64,000 nucleotides of DNA from CAZIAK01 sp964537035 (GTDB lineage Bacteria > Planctomycetota > B15-G4), in NCBI GenBank assembly GCA_964537035.1, contig CAZIAK010000004.1, positions 62,001 through 126,000 of the forward strand. Reading direction: 5' to 3'. This document shows, one piece after another, positions 43,160-52,306 of this stretch. The notes beneath the pieces were generated by a model that worked only from the letters and a program-made list of their open reading frames with translations, ran no database searches and was not told the origin of the DNA. The position numbers and the translations under genes were made by a program. The first letter of the stretch is position 1, and each line of letters starts with the position of its first letter.

Positions 43160-44746
43160 GTGCGAGCCATTGTCCTGTCGATCTGCTGCCTGGCTGTCTA
43201 TGCGGCCCCGGTTTCATCCCAAGCCTTGGAAGGCATGCAGCCCCAGGCTGAGACCCATTGGCAGGCCCTGTCCAAGGGGCTGAGCCGCCTGGATCAGAGC
43301 CTGATTCAGCAGCTCGACGGCGCTCTCTGGGCCGATGTGCGCGACTCGGTGGCCCTGGGTCTCGAGAGTATTGATCAGGCCCACAAGCTGGGTGCGCCCC
43401 TCGATGTCTGCCAGGCGGCCCGGGTCACCTTGCGCGCCGTCGGCGCCCGCCAGGACCTGCTCGAGCGGGAGGCCTTTGCCGAGGACACGTCCTACGGGCA
43501 GGCCCCCGATGACGAAGAGTCGCGCCTGGCCTGGCTCGACGACGAGTACAACGCTGTCTACGACGGCTACGGCGCCCTGGCAGACGATCTGCTCTACCAG
43601 GAGGGTCGCCTGCCCCAGACCACCATGCTCCTGGTCGAGCTGCTCTTCGCCGTCGAACGAGACAACGAGGCGGCGGATGCCTTGAGCCAGGGCCTGGCCC
43701 TGTGGCCACGCGAGGCCACCCTGCACGAGCAGGCCAAGGCCTGGGCCGACATCCTGCCCGCGCCGGAGAACCTGGCCGCTCAGCTGCAAGAGCGGGTCGA
43801 CCTGCTCGACATCGCCGACGCCGACTTCTCAGGCCTGGCCCTCGAGACCATCGCCCTGCTGCAGACCGCCATGGGCCGCAAGGCCTACGATCTGCGTGAC
43901 TTCAGCCTCTCTGGCCTGGCCTTTCACCGGGCAGCCATCTCCCTGCAGCGCAGCCACTCCATGCCCCGCCAGTGGGGCGCCGACGAGATCGCCTTCCGCC
44001 GCGCCGACAACCTGGTCAGCGCCGCCTACAGCTTCTTGGGAGTCGCCCTCAACCTGTGGAGCGAAGACCGCAACGCCCCCAACGCCCAGCTCGCCGTCGA
44101 AGCCTGCGAGGAGCAGATCACCAAGGCACTGGTGGCCGTGCCAGGCCACCCTGCGGCGACCCAGGCTGTGCTCTGGCTGGGAGATCACCTGATGAACAAG
44201 GGCGACCCGTCGATGTCGTCCCTGGCCGATCAGGCCCAGGCCCGAGACCTCTACGGCCGCATGGCCGAGCGCTTCGACAACTCAGACTGGTGGAACAACT
44301 ACGCCTTCTGGTGCCGGGAGACGGGCACGGCCAACGAAGCCCTGGGCAACACCGAAGAAGCTCACTCGCTCTACGAGAGAAGCTACGCCGCCTACGTCAA
44401 GACCATCGAGCTGGCGCCGGAGAACTCCCGCTACGTCAACGACACGGGGCTCATGCTCTTCTACCACCTGGGCCGCGACCTCGATGAGGCCGAGTCGCTC
44501 TTTCAGCGCAGCTGGAAACTGGGCGCCGAGGTCTGCGACAACCCCTTCGTGGATGAAGCGGTCTTCGAGCAGAACTTCAGCGCCTACACGGACGCGATCC
44601 TGAACCTGGCCCGGCTGTACCTGCAACGGGGCGACCTCGACCAGGCTCAGACCACCATGAACACGCTGATCGAGCTGGCCCCTGAGCGCATGGACGCCCA
44701 GATGACCCGGCGCGAGATCGACATGGCTCGGAGCGCGCGAGGGTGA
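43160..44746 (+). CDS. Secreted TPR protein (paralogue of the next gene)
   Basis: From GTG 43160, with GGAGG 6 nt upstream, the protein has 528 residues and a signal peptide (about 1-20). The rest is helical with several TPR-like units, for example MLLVELLFAVERDNEAADALSQGLALWPR and EEAHSLYERSYAAYVKTIELAPENSRYVNDTG. The segment WWNNYAFWCRETG and the NDTGLMLFYHLGRDLDEAESLF segment are closely mirrored in the following protein, so the two genes are duplicates that diverged. They are only 25 bp apart and probably cotranscribed. Function unknown; a periplasmic scaffold is likely. Confidence 0.78.
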   Translation: MRAIVLSICCLAVYAAPVSSQALEGMQPQAETHWQALSKGLSRLDQSLIQQLDGALWADVRDSVALGLESIDQAHKLGAPLDVCQAARVTLRAVGARQDLLEREAFAEDTSYGQAPDDEESRLAWLDDEYNAVYDGYGALADDLLYQEGRLPQTTMLLVELLFAVERDNEAADALSQGLALWPREATLHEQAKAWADILPAPENLAAQLQERVDLLDIADADFSGLALETIALLQTAMGRKAYDLRDFSLSGLAFHRAAISLQRSHSMPRQWGADEIAFRRADNLVSAAYSFLGVALNLWSEDRNAPNAQLAVEACEEQITKALVAVPGHPAATQAVLWLGDHLMNKGDPSMSSLADQAQARDLYGRMAERFDNSDWWNNYAFWCRETGTANEALGNTEEAHSLYERSYAAYVKTIELAPENSRYVNDTGLMLFYHLGRDLDEAESLFQRSWKLGAEVCDNPFVDEAVFEQNFSAYTDAILNLARLYLQRGDLDQAQTTMNTLIELAPERMDAQMTRREIDMARSARG

Positions 44747-44771
44747 CCCAGATCGGGGCTGGGGACGTCCG

Positions 44772-46103
44772 ATGATCCCAGCCCAGCTGCTGGCCTCGCT
44801 GCTGGCCCTGGCCTTGCCTTCGTCGCTGGCCCTGCCCACGTTGTACCCGGCGGACGACGGGCCCGTGGTGGGTCTCGCCGCTGGCCCGATCGACGAAGCC
44901 GCTCAGCTCGCTGCTGAGCTGCTGACCACGCCGGCAAAGAGACAGCGCCCCGTGCGCCTGGCCCTGGCCCAGGTGCTGCTCGACACGGGGTCTGCCCAGG
45001 AAGCTCTCGACACCCTGGCGCCCTTGCCGCTCGCTGAAGATGGCGAGGCCACCAAGCTCACCGGCCTGATCTTCGCGGCCCTCGGCGACGAGATCGAGTT
45101 CGGCGGCGGTGCTGTCGAAGACGCCGACTACTTCTACGGCGAGGCCCTGCAGTACCTGGAGAACGCAGCTGCCCTGGCTCAGGGCAAGGACACGGACGCC
45201 GCCGTCGAAGCGGCCTACCTCGCTCTCTACATCTTCGCCGACTGGTCCAAGGCCGAGGTCCTGGCAGACGACGCCTTGGCCCGGGCCCCCGACGACGGCG
45301 AGGCCCTGCTCGCTCGGGGCTGCGCCAGGGTGCGGGGCTTCGCCGACATGGAGCGGCACATGACCCCGTCCCTGCGCAGAGACAACTGGGACGTGGCCGT
45401 GGCCGATCTGAAACGAGCAGTGACCCTGCTGGGCGCCGACCGCAGCGAGCCCTGGTGGCAGCTGATCTGGATGTACGAGCAAGAGAACCTGCCCGACGAG
45501 GCCCTGGCCGCGGCCCTGGCCCATCACGACGCCACGGGCCGGGCCGACAGCTCGACGCTCTTGCGCCTGGCGCTCTCTTTTGCTCGTGCGCAACAGCTAG
45601 ACCCAGCCCTCGCCGCCCTGCAAGCCCTCGTCGAGCGGGACCCGGACGGCCTGCTGGCCAACCTGCGCGCCAGCGAAGACCCCACCGCCGACGTGGTGGC
45701 GTTGAGCTGGGCCATGGGCCCACTGCTCGCCAAACGCCGCCAATCAGAAGCCCGAGACCTGCTGCACGTCCTGGGGCAGGCCGAGCCCGCCGACGCCGAC
45801 TTCTGGAACAACCTGGCCTTTCTGTGCCGCGAGACCAGGCAATACGAAGACTCGTATGCCGCCTACGAGAGGGCCGTGGCCATCGACGACAGCTCGCCGC
45901 GGCTGCTGAACGACACGGCGCTCATCCTGCAATACCACCTGCATCGCCATCTCGATCGTGCCCGCGCGTTGTACGCACAGGCCATCGCCCAGGCAGACGC
46001 AGGCCTCGATGAAAAGCCCGATGCAGCCGCCGCCCGAGAGCTGCGCTCGGCCCGCACCGACGCCCGCAACAACCTCTCACGCCTGGGCTCGAAGGGTCGC
46101 TAG
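44772..46103 (+). CDS. Secreted TPR protein (paralogue of the previous gene)
   Basis: The 443-residue protein starts with a signal peptide (MIPAQLLASLLALALPSSLA). It contains TPR-like pairs, including RLALAQVLLDTGSAQEALDTL, ALAAALAHHDATG and a C-terminal FWNNLAFLCRETRQYEDSYAAYERAVAI followed by LLNDTALILQYHLHRHLDRARALY. These match the C-terminal third of the preceding protein. The N-terminal half is more divergent. Probably periplasmic; partner unknown. Confidence 0.78.
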   Translation: MIPAQLLASLLALALPSSLALPTLYPADDGPVVGLAAGPIDEAAQLAAELLTTPAKRQRPVRLALAQVLLDTGSAQEALDTLAPLPLAEDGEATKLTGLIFAALGDEIEFGGGAVEDADYFYGEALQYLENAAALAQGKDTDAAVEAAYLALYIFADWSKAEVLADDALARAPDDGEALLARGCARVRGFADMERHMTPSLRRDNWDVAVADLKRAVTLLGADRSEPWWQLIWMYEQENLPDEALAAALAHHDATGRADSSTLLRLALSFARAQQLDPALAALQALVERDPDGLLANLRASEDPTADVVALSWAMGPLLAKRRQSEARDLLHVLGQAEPADADFWNNLAFLCRETRQYEDSYAAYERAVAIDDSSPRLLNDTALILQYHLHRHLDRARALYAQAIAQADAGLDEKPDAAAARELRSARTDARNNLSRLGSKGR

Positions 46104-46161
46104 CAGCTGGTGAAGAGAAGGCCGCGCGCCGAGCACCGAGTGCCAGGCTTCGCCACCGGGC

Positions 46162-47400
46162 TCACTTCTTCTTGGGGTTGTATTCGACCCGCACCCACTC
46201 GGCCCAGGCGCTCTCGAACGAGAGCATCGACGTAGACCAGCACTTCTTCAGGATCTCGCGGGTGGGCGTCTCCATCTTGGCCAGCTTGATGGCCAGGCTC
46301 ATCTTCTTCGCGTCGCGGGTCATCAGGTAGTCGACCCACGACCAGACGAACTGGTGCTCTTGCGGCGACAGGGCCTGGGTGGGCGTGCTGATCACCCGGG
46401 GGAATGACGGCACGTCCTCGGCCATGACGGCCTTCCAGACGTTCTTGCGCCAATCGCCGCCCTTCCACCGCGCTGTGGTGTCCTGCTCCTGGCTGCAGTG
46501 GGTGGACGCCTGGCCGTCGAGATCGATCTCGAACCAGTGGGCCAGGCCCGCGTCGAGCCAGCCGTACTTGTCCGCGAGCCACGGCGGGGTCAGGCCCTTC
46601 TGCCCTACCTCGAACCAGTTGGGGTTGTAGTACACCGACGTGAGCTGGTGGGTCACGCTGTGGATCCAATGGCGGTAGAGGTCCTCGTCAGAGGTGTGCA
46701 CGTTCTTGTTGTAGTACATGACCAACGTCGAGTTGTGCTCTACGCCACCTGAGCGACGGGCCGTGGTGTTGCTCGACATGTTCGCGTAGGCCGGGCCCAC
46801 GTTCATGGCGTCGCGCAGCTTCTCGAAGATGTAGATGTGGTGCTTGTTGCGCATGTTGTCCTTGTCGACCACACCAAGAAGGTCCTGGTAGTGACGATAG
46901 AACGTCTCCATGCGCCGAGCGTAGAGGTGGGCCGCGTCGTGGGTGCGGTAAGTCTTCTTCTTCGACGTCTTGATCTTTGACAGATCGAAAGCCAACACGA
47001 AGTGGGTCGTCTCCAGGTGCACGATGTCGTTGGCCGTGGCCAGCTTGTCCATGCGCCGCCGCTCTTTCAGCCAGGCGTGCTTCTCGGCGTACACCTCGTC
47101 CCAGCGAGCCTGGGCCTGGTCCCGCAGTGACGGCGCCTTGCAGCGCGGGCAGGGCATCCAGTCGAGGGCCATGTCCTGCTCGGCGATGGCCTCCGAGCAG
47201 TAGAGGACCTCCCAACCGTCACCCCGCTCGTACTCGTTGAGCCACTTCGAACCGATCTCGAGGTCGACCACGCCGGTGGTCTTGCAGGTGCCGCAGAGCT
47301 GGTCGCCAGCTTCTTGTGCCCCCAAGGACGCCCCCAAGGAGCCGACCATGAACGCGACGACGGCAGCGACGCCAAGCACTGAACGAAAGGACAAGGACAT
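46162..47400 (-). CDS. Secreted peptidase-MA-like protein lacking the HExxH glutamate
   Basis: The 412-residue protein has a signal peptide (about 1-28), two CxxC pairs (C36/C39 and C84/C87, a possible zinc ribbon like that in DnaJ), a helical linker and a C-terminal region resembling peptidase MA/DUF1570-type gluzincins: HWIHSVTHQL (H247, H251) followed by WLDAGLAHWFE. In active relatives the first block is HExxH and the later E of WLxEGLA is a ligand; here E is S and the later position is D. It may be a non-catalytic relative. It converges with the TPR pair. Confidence 0.65.
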   Translation of the reverse strand: MSLSFRSVLGVAAVVAFMVGSLGASLGAQEAGDQLCGTCKTTGVVDLEIGSKWLNEYERGDGWEVLYCSEAIAEQDMALDWMPCPRCKAPSLRDQAQARWDEVYAEKHAWLKERRRMDKLATANDIVHLETTHFVLAFDLSKIKTSKKKTYRTHDAAHLYARRMETFYRHYQDLLGVVDKDNMRNKHHIYIFEKLRDAMNVGPAYANMSSNTTARRSGGVEHNSTLVMYYNKNVHTSDEDLYRHWIHSVTHQLTSVYYNPNWFEVGQKGLTPPWLADKYGWLDAGLAHWFEIDLDGQASTHCSQEQDTTARWKGGDWRKNVWKAVMAEDVPSFPRVISTPTQALSPQEHQFVWSWVDYLMTRDAKKMSLAIKLAKMETPTREILKKCWSTSMLSFESAWAEWVRVEYNPKKK

Positions 47401-47607
47401 GGGCGCGGGCTCAACCGAAGGGGGGGGGATTGGTCGGGTGCCGGGAGGATCGTTCGACTATAGCAGCCAGTTCACACGCGCACCGCGCACCCCGCCGGGA
47501 GTGGTGTGCCTTGCGAGAACCGTTGCAGACCTGTCGACACCAGACCAACGAGCGGTCTGTAGCGACCGGGCTACGCATCTAGGCAGACGAGGAAGAACCT
47601 GCTCAAG

Positions 47608-48888
47608 CTAGGCGAGGGGGTACTGCGCCCCGCGCTGCCAGACCACTCGTCCGCCCTTGATGACCAGGCTGACCGGGTTCCAGCCCACCTGATAGCCGAG
47701 GAACAAGTGGTTGGGTACATCGAGAACCACCAGATCTGCCAACGCGCCGGGAGACAGCTGCCCGCGAACCCCTGGCAGCCCCAGGGTCTGGGCCGCGTTG
47801 CGCGTCGCGGCGGTGATGCTCTCGGCCACGGTCATGCCCAACAGGCCGCAAGCCAGGCTGATCACCGCCACCATGGACGGCACGTAGGACGTCCCCGGGT
47901 TGAAGTCACTGGCCAAGGCCACGGACAGACCCGACTCGATCATGGTGCGGGCCGGGGCGACCTCGGGCAGGCGCAGGGAGAAGCACGTCCCCGGGAGCAG
48001 CACGGCGGTGGTGCCCGCGGCGAGCATGGCTTCGAGGCCCTCGTCGCTCACCTTCACCAGATGGTCGGCGGTCTGGGCCCCCAGCTCTGCGGCGAGTTCA
48101 GCGGCCCCCACCGGCGCCAGCTCGTCGGCGTGGACACGGCGGGCCAGCCCGCAGTCCCGGGCAGCGGTCAAGACCACCCGGGCCTCGTCCACGGTGAACG
48201 CGCCCTGGTCGCAGAAGACGTCAGCCGACCGGGCCAGGCCGCGACGGGACACCTCGGGCAGGATGCGCTCGGCCACCAGCCGCACGTAGGCTGCTCGGTC
48301 CTCCTTGAACTCGGGGGGCACCTGATGGGCCGCCAGGCAGGTGGCGTCGATGTCCACGGGATGGTCGTCGTCGGCAGCGGCCAGCAGCTCCAGGGCCAGC
48401 AGCTCGGTCTCCATGGTGAGCCCGTAGCCGCTCTTGGCCTCGATCGACGTGGTGCCGCTGATCAGAAAACGGTCGAGGTGTGTGGACAGGCGGCCGGCCA
48501 GCTGCTCGGGCGTGGCGTCGCGCAAGTGGCGCACGGACGAGAAGATGCCCCCACCGGCAGCCGTGATGTCCTGGTAGGTCCCTCCCCGGGCGCGAAGGTC
48601 AAACTCGCCCTCTCGTGTGGCCGCGAAGACCGGGTGGGTGTGCACGTCACAGAAGCCGGGCAAGACCGTGCCGCCCTGGGCTGACAGACGATTGTCAGAC
48701 TCGAAGCGAGCGTCGATGTCAGCGGCCGGGCCCACGTCGAGCACCAGCCCGTCCTGAATGGCCACGGCCCCCTGGGGGATCAGGCCTAGCGCCTCCATGG
48801 CCGCGCCGGTGACGGGGCCCGGCTCGCCCTCCGCCACGGTGACCACCTCGGCCCCATCACACAGGATCAGATCTACCTGGGTCTTCAT
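47608..48888 (-). CDS. hutI: Imidazolonepropionase
   Basis: From ATG 48888, with GAGGTG close upstream, the enzyme has 426 residues. It has the amidohydrolase metal pair H83/H85 (DVHTHP), the substrate-binding TYQDITAAGGGIFSSV block, SIEAKSGYGL, HADEL and the C-terminal GALADLVVLD segment. It hydrolyses imidazolone-5-propionate to formiminoglutamate in histidine breakdown. Other hut genes (hutH, hutU, hutG) are not in the window. The open frame to 48912 adds eight residues and is less likely. Confidence 0.93.
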   Translation of the reverse strand: MKTQVDLILCDGAEVVTVAEGEPGPVTGAAMEALGLIPQGAVAIQDGLVLDVGPAADIDARFESDNRLSAQGGTVLPGFCDVHTHPVFAATREGEFDLRARGGTYQDITAAGGGIFSSVRHLRDATPEQLAGRLSTHLDRFLISGTTSIEAKSGYGLTMETELLALELLAAADDDHPVDIDATCLAAHQVPPEFKEDRAAYVRLVAERILPEVSRRGLARSADVFCDQGAFTVDEARVVLTAARDCGLARRVHADELAPVGAAELAAELGAQTADHLVKVSDEGLEAMLAAGTTAVLLPGTCFSLRLPEVAPARTMIESGLSVALASDFNPGTSYVPSMVAVISLACGLLGMTVAESITAATRNAAQTLGLPGVRGQLSPGALADLVVLDVPNHLFLGYQVGWNPVSLVIKGGRVVWQRGAQYPLA

Positions 48889-49089
48889 GCTCACCTCGAC
48901 GCAGCGCACCACCAGCCCATGGGCCGCCCCCCTCAGCAGGTGGCGATCTCAGGGACCCTCACGCCCGCAGGCGTCCCCGAGGGTTATACTCCACCCCGCA
49001 GCCAGGGACGCTCCCTGACCGCCGCCCCCGGCAGGGCGACGCTCTGCCCCGACAGCCGCATCCTGGAACCTCCACCTACCACATTCTTG

Positions 49090-50373
49090 ATGGCAGCCGC
49101 GCTGGGCGAGAGCTCTGTCGGCTGGTGGACAGCGGCCCTGGCCTGTCTGTCGTTCCTGCTCGCGGCGCTTGAACACGGCTGGACCAAGCTGCCCCGCACC
49201 AGGCTCGCTGACACGTCGAGCGGCCCGGCGAACCGCAGTCGCCTGGAGCGCATGCTGGCCGAAGGCGACCGTGTCGAAGATGCGCTGATCGTTCTGCGCG
49301 TGGGCACGCAGGTCGCCCTGGTGATGACCCTGGTGGTGCTCTTCCAGCGCTGGTTCGCCCCGGAGAACGCCCTGCCCGGCCCGGTGAGCCCAGAGATCCA
49401 ACCGCTGCTCGCCGCTGCGCTCACCGCCTTTCTCTGGATCACCTTGTTCTGCAGGGTGATGCCCGGCGAGCTGAACTCCGGGCTGCTCGAGAGCCTGGTG
49501 CGCAAGACCATGACCTTCGTGGTGCTCGTGGCGCGGGTGCTCAGCCCCCCGATCAGTGGCTGGCGCCGGGTCGCCCGCCTGCTCACGGGGCACACCGAAG
49601 AGGCCGAGAAAGAGCTCTACAACGACGAGATCCTGTCGGCCCTTGAAGAGGGCGAGCGCGAGGGGCACCTGGCCGAAGATCAGGCGGACATGATCGAGCG
49701 AGTCCTTGAGCTGAAGGACACCGAGGTGCGCCACCTGATGACGCCGCGCACGGACATGGACATCATCGACGTGAACTCCACCGTGAGCGACGTGCGCGTC
49801 GAGGTGAAGCGCTCAGGTCGGTCCCGCTACCCCTTGGTCGAGAACACCGTGGATAGCGTCGTCGGCATCCTGCACGTGAAAGACCTGCTGGAGCACCGCG
49901 ACGATGAGCTGGTGCGGGAGCTGGGCAGAGAGCCCCACTTCATCCCCGAGACCAAGTACGGCACGGACCTGCTGACCGAGTTCAGGGACAGCCGGGCCCA
50001 CCTGGCCATCGTCCTCGACGAGTACGGCGGCACGGCGGGCCTGGTCACCATCGAAGATGTGCTCGAAGAGATCGTGGGCGAGATCGACGACGAGTTCGAT
50101 GAAGAGGTGCAGCCCGAGCTGCAGATCCTTGACGATCAGCAGGTCATCGCGCCGGGAGCCATGCACGTCGACGAGATCAACGAGCAGCTGTCGATTCACA
50201 TTCCTGAGAGCGACGACTGGTCGACCTTGGGTGGCTACATCTTCCACACCCTGGGGCGTCTGCCCCTCGAAGGCGAAGAGCTGCAGTTCGAGAACCTCAC
50301 CTTTCAGATCGAACACGTGGCGGACCGGCGCATCCATCGGGTGCGCATTCAGATCCACGACATCGCGGCCTGA
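49090..50373 (+). CDS. CNNM/CorC-type membrane protein with CBS pair
   Basis: From ATG 49090 the protein has 427 residues: a short N-terminal membrane domain with about three helices (residues 10-28, 70-90, 110-130), of the DUF21 type but diverged; a CBS pair (about 205-325; VRHLMTPRTDMDIIDV, SRYPLVENTVDSVVGILHVKDLL, LAIVLDEYGGTAGLVTIEDVLEEIVGEI); and a C-terminal CorC/HlyC domain (about 340-425; WSTLGGYIFHTLGRLPLEGE). Relatives are linked to magnesium or cobalt efflux and were once called hemolysins. Divergent from hutI. Confidence 0.87.
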   Translation: MAAALGESSVGWWTAALACLSFLLAALEHGWTKLPRTRLADTSSGPANRSRLERMLAEGDRVEDALIVLRVGTQVALVMTLVVLFQRWFAPENALPGPVSPEIQPLLAAALTAFLWITLFCRVMPGELNSGLLESLVRKTMTFVVLVARVLSPPISGWRRVARLLTGHTEEAEKELYNDEILSALEEGEREGHLAEDQADMIERVLELKDTEVRHLMTPRTDMDIIDVNSTVSDVRVEVKRSGRSRYPLVENTVDSVVGILHVKDLLEHRDDELVRELGREPHFIPETKYGTDLLTEFRDSRAHLAIVLDEYGGTAGLVTIEDVLEEIVGEIDDEFDEEVQPELQILDDQQVIAPGAMHVDEINEQLSIHIPESDDWSTLGGYIFHTLGRLPLEGEELQFENLTFQIEHVADRRIHRVRIQIHDIAA

Positions 50374-50553
50374 TCTGAGCGCACAGGCCTGTCCTGAGAT
50401 GTGGGTCGGGAGTCGCTGACCGCAGCGTCTCTGCCCGCGCTTGGCACGACGCCTGCGCCCCGGCTACCCTGCCCACTCAGGGACACCGTTGCTGGCTCTC
50501 GTCGGCCGTGACCCACCACCTTCCCTCCCCACTCTTCTGGCGCTGATCTCGAC

Positions 50554-51135
50554 ATGGCCCACACGCTGCCCGACTTGCCCTTCTCTTCCGACGCCCTCGC
50601 TCCGATCATCTCGGCGGAGACGCTCTCGTTCCACCACGGCAAGCACCACAACGCTTACGTCACCAACCTGAACAAGCTCATCGACGGCACGCCCAACGCC
50701 GACCTCTCTCTCGAAGAGCTGATCAAGACGTCGTCCGGCGGCGTGTTCAACAACGCCGCCCAGCACTTCAACCACAGCTTCTACTGGAACTGCCTGGCCC
50801 CCAACGCCGGCGGTGAGCCCAGCGGCGCCGTGGCCGACGCCATCAGCGGCAGCTTCGGTTCGTTCGCCGCCTTCCGCGAGGAGTTCAGCACCAAGGCGGC
50901 CACGTTGTTCGGCAGCGGCTGGGCCTTCCTGGTCCAGAACCCCGACGGCAAGCTGGCCATCGAGCAGCACGGCAACGCGGGCTGCCCCCTCACCGGCGCC
51001 GGCAAGCCCCTGCTCACCTGCGACGTCTGGGAGCACGCCTACTACGTCGACTTCCGCAACGCCCGGCCCAAGTACGTCGAGGAGTTCTGGAAGCTCGTCA
51101 ACTGGGAGTTCGTCGCCAGCAACCTCGCCGGCTGA
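50554..51135 (+). CDS. sodB: Superoxide dismutase, Fe type
   Basis: The 193-residue enzyme carries the metal ligands H27, H74, D157 and H161 (SFHHGKHH, FNHSFYW, CDVWEHAYY) and Q70 in NNAAQ, the position typical of iron enzymes. It converts superoxide to hydrogen peroxide and oxygen. Length and motifs match bacterial FeSOD. No signal peptide, so it is cytoplasmic. It is followed by a strong hairpin at 51179-51216. Confidence 0.95.
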   Translation: MAHTLPDLPFSSDALAPIISAETLSFHHGKHHNAYVTNLNKLIDGTPNADLSLEELIKTSSGGVFNNAAQHFNHSFYWNCLAPNAGGEPSGAVADAISGSFGSFAAFREEFSTKAATLFGSGWAFLVQNPDGKLAIEQHGNAGCPLTGAGKPLLTCDVWEHAYYVDFRNARPKYVEEFWKLVNWEFVASNLAG

Positions 51136-51178
51136 CTGTCCCCCAGCACACCGCGGCCTCGGTCGCGAATGTGTTCAC

Positions 51179-51216
51179 GAGGCCCGCCCGTCGATGCCTC
51201 TCGACGGGTGGGCCTC
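51179..51216. terminator. Bidirectional terminator between sodB and manC
   Basis: A 16-bp stem (GAGGCCCGCCCGTCGA with its complement, one G-U pair) closes a 6-nt loop. It is followed by GTTCGTTT on the plus strand and lies between convergent stops at 51135 and 51224. Confidence 0.8.
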
Positions 51217-51223
51217 GTTCGTT

Positions 51224-52306
51224 TCATAGGTAGACGTCCAGGTCCTTGGCTCTCAGAGCCGCGACGATCTCTTTCACCCCTTGGTCGTCGTCCCGGCGGC
51301 AGACCATGGTCGCGTCTGGCGTGTGCACGATGATCAGGCCGTCAACGCCACGGGCGGCGACCACGCCTCCGTCGGCTGAGACGATGGTCGAGGTGGTGTT
51401 GAGCAGCACCGCTTCGCCGTCCACCACGTTGCCGTCGTCGTCGCTGGGCTTCAGGTTCTCGAGCGCGGTCCACGAGCCCACGTCGTTCCACTGCACGGGC
51501 AGGGGCAGCATGAGCGTGCCATCCAGCTTCTCCATGACGCCCACGTCGATGGAGACCTTCTCCAAGGTGGGGAAGACGTCCTTCAGGCAGCTCTCGAATC
51601 CGTCGCTGCCGAACGCGGCGGCGATGGTGTCGAGGCCAGCAACCATGTCGGGCAGGTACGACACGAAGGCCGCGCGCAGGGCTGCGGGACGAAAGGCGAA
51701 CAGGCCCGCGTTCCATGAGTAGCCACCCTCGGCCAGCAACGCCTGGGCTCGGGGCAGGTCGGGCTTCTCGATGAACGCGTCCAGGCCGTAGAGCGTCTTT
51801 CCCGAGAACTCGCCGACCTTCTCGCCCTGGCGCAGATAGCCGTAGCCGGTCGCCGGGTGGGTGGGCTCGATGCCGAAGACCAGCAGCCGCTCCGGGTGGG
51901 CATCCAGGGCCTCCCGTGCTGCGTCCAGGTGCTCGCGAAACAACTCTGGGGGAGTGATCACGTGGTCCGAGGGCATGGCCACCACCATGGCGTCGGGGTC
52001 GACCGCCGCCACCAGGCGCCCGGCCAGCCCCAGACAGGGCGCCGTGTCCCGTCCCTCGGGTTCACCCACCACATGTTCGGGCGGCAACTCGGGCAGCAAC
52101 GCTCGCACCGCATCGACGGTCAGCTGGCTGGTGATCACGAACTGGCGCTCCGGCGGAATCAACTCGCCCAGACGCCGGCTCGTCTCCACCAGCAGCGGCA
52201 GATCGCCACCGATGGGCAGCAGCTGCTTGGGACGAGCCTGACGACTCGCCGGCCAGAAGCGCGTGCCAGAACCACCAGCCATGAGCACCGCGTACATCGC
52301 CGTCAT
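51224..52306 (-). CDS. manC: Mannose-1-phosphate guanylyltransferase
   Basis: The 360-residue enzyme makes GDP-mannose from GTP and mannose 1-phosphate. It starts with LMAGGSGTRFWPASRQARPKQ (nucleotide-sugar pyrophosphorylase signature), followed by GEPEGRDTAP, VAMPSDHVI, EKPDLPRAQ, WNAGLFAFRP, SIDVGVMEK and VQWNDVGSWTAL. There is no C-terminal cupin domain, so it lacks the phosphomannose isomerase part of bifunctional forms. Its ATG overlaps the alr stop by 4 bp; it is the last gene of the long minus-strand run. Confidence 0.93.
   Translation of the reverse strand: MTAMYAVLMAGGSGTRFWPASRQARPKQLLPIGGDLPLLVETSRRLGELIPPERQFVITSQLTVDAVRALLPELPPEHVVGEPEGRDTAPCLGLAGRLVAAVDPDAMVVAMPSDHVITPPELFREHLDAAREALDAHPERLLVFGIEPTHPATGYGYLRQGEKVGEFSGKTLYGLDAFIEKPDLPRAQALLAEGGYSWNAGLFAFRPAALRAAFVSYLPDMVAGLDTIAAAFGSDGFESCLKDVFPTLEKVSIDVGVMEKLDGTLMLPLPVQWNDVGSWTALENLKPSDDDGNVVDGEAVLLNTTSTIVSADGGVVAARGVDGLIIVHTPDATMVCRRDDDQGVKEIVAALRAKDLDVYL

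Noticed and set aside
47541..47575. Two short hairpins between hutI and the peptidase-MA-like gene
   Set aside because: Stems of 5-6 bp with no U-run on the minus strand; too weak to call a terminator.
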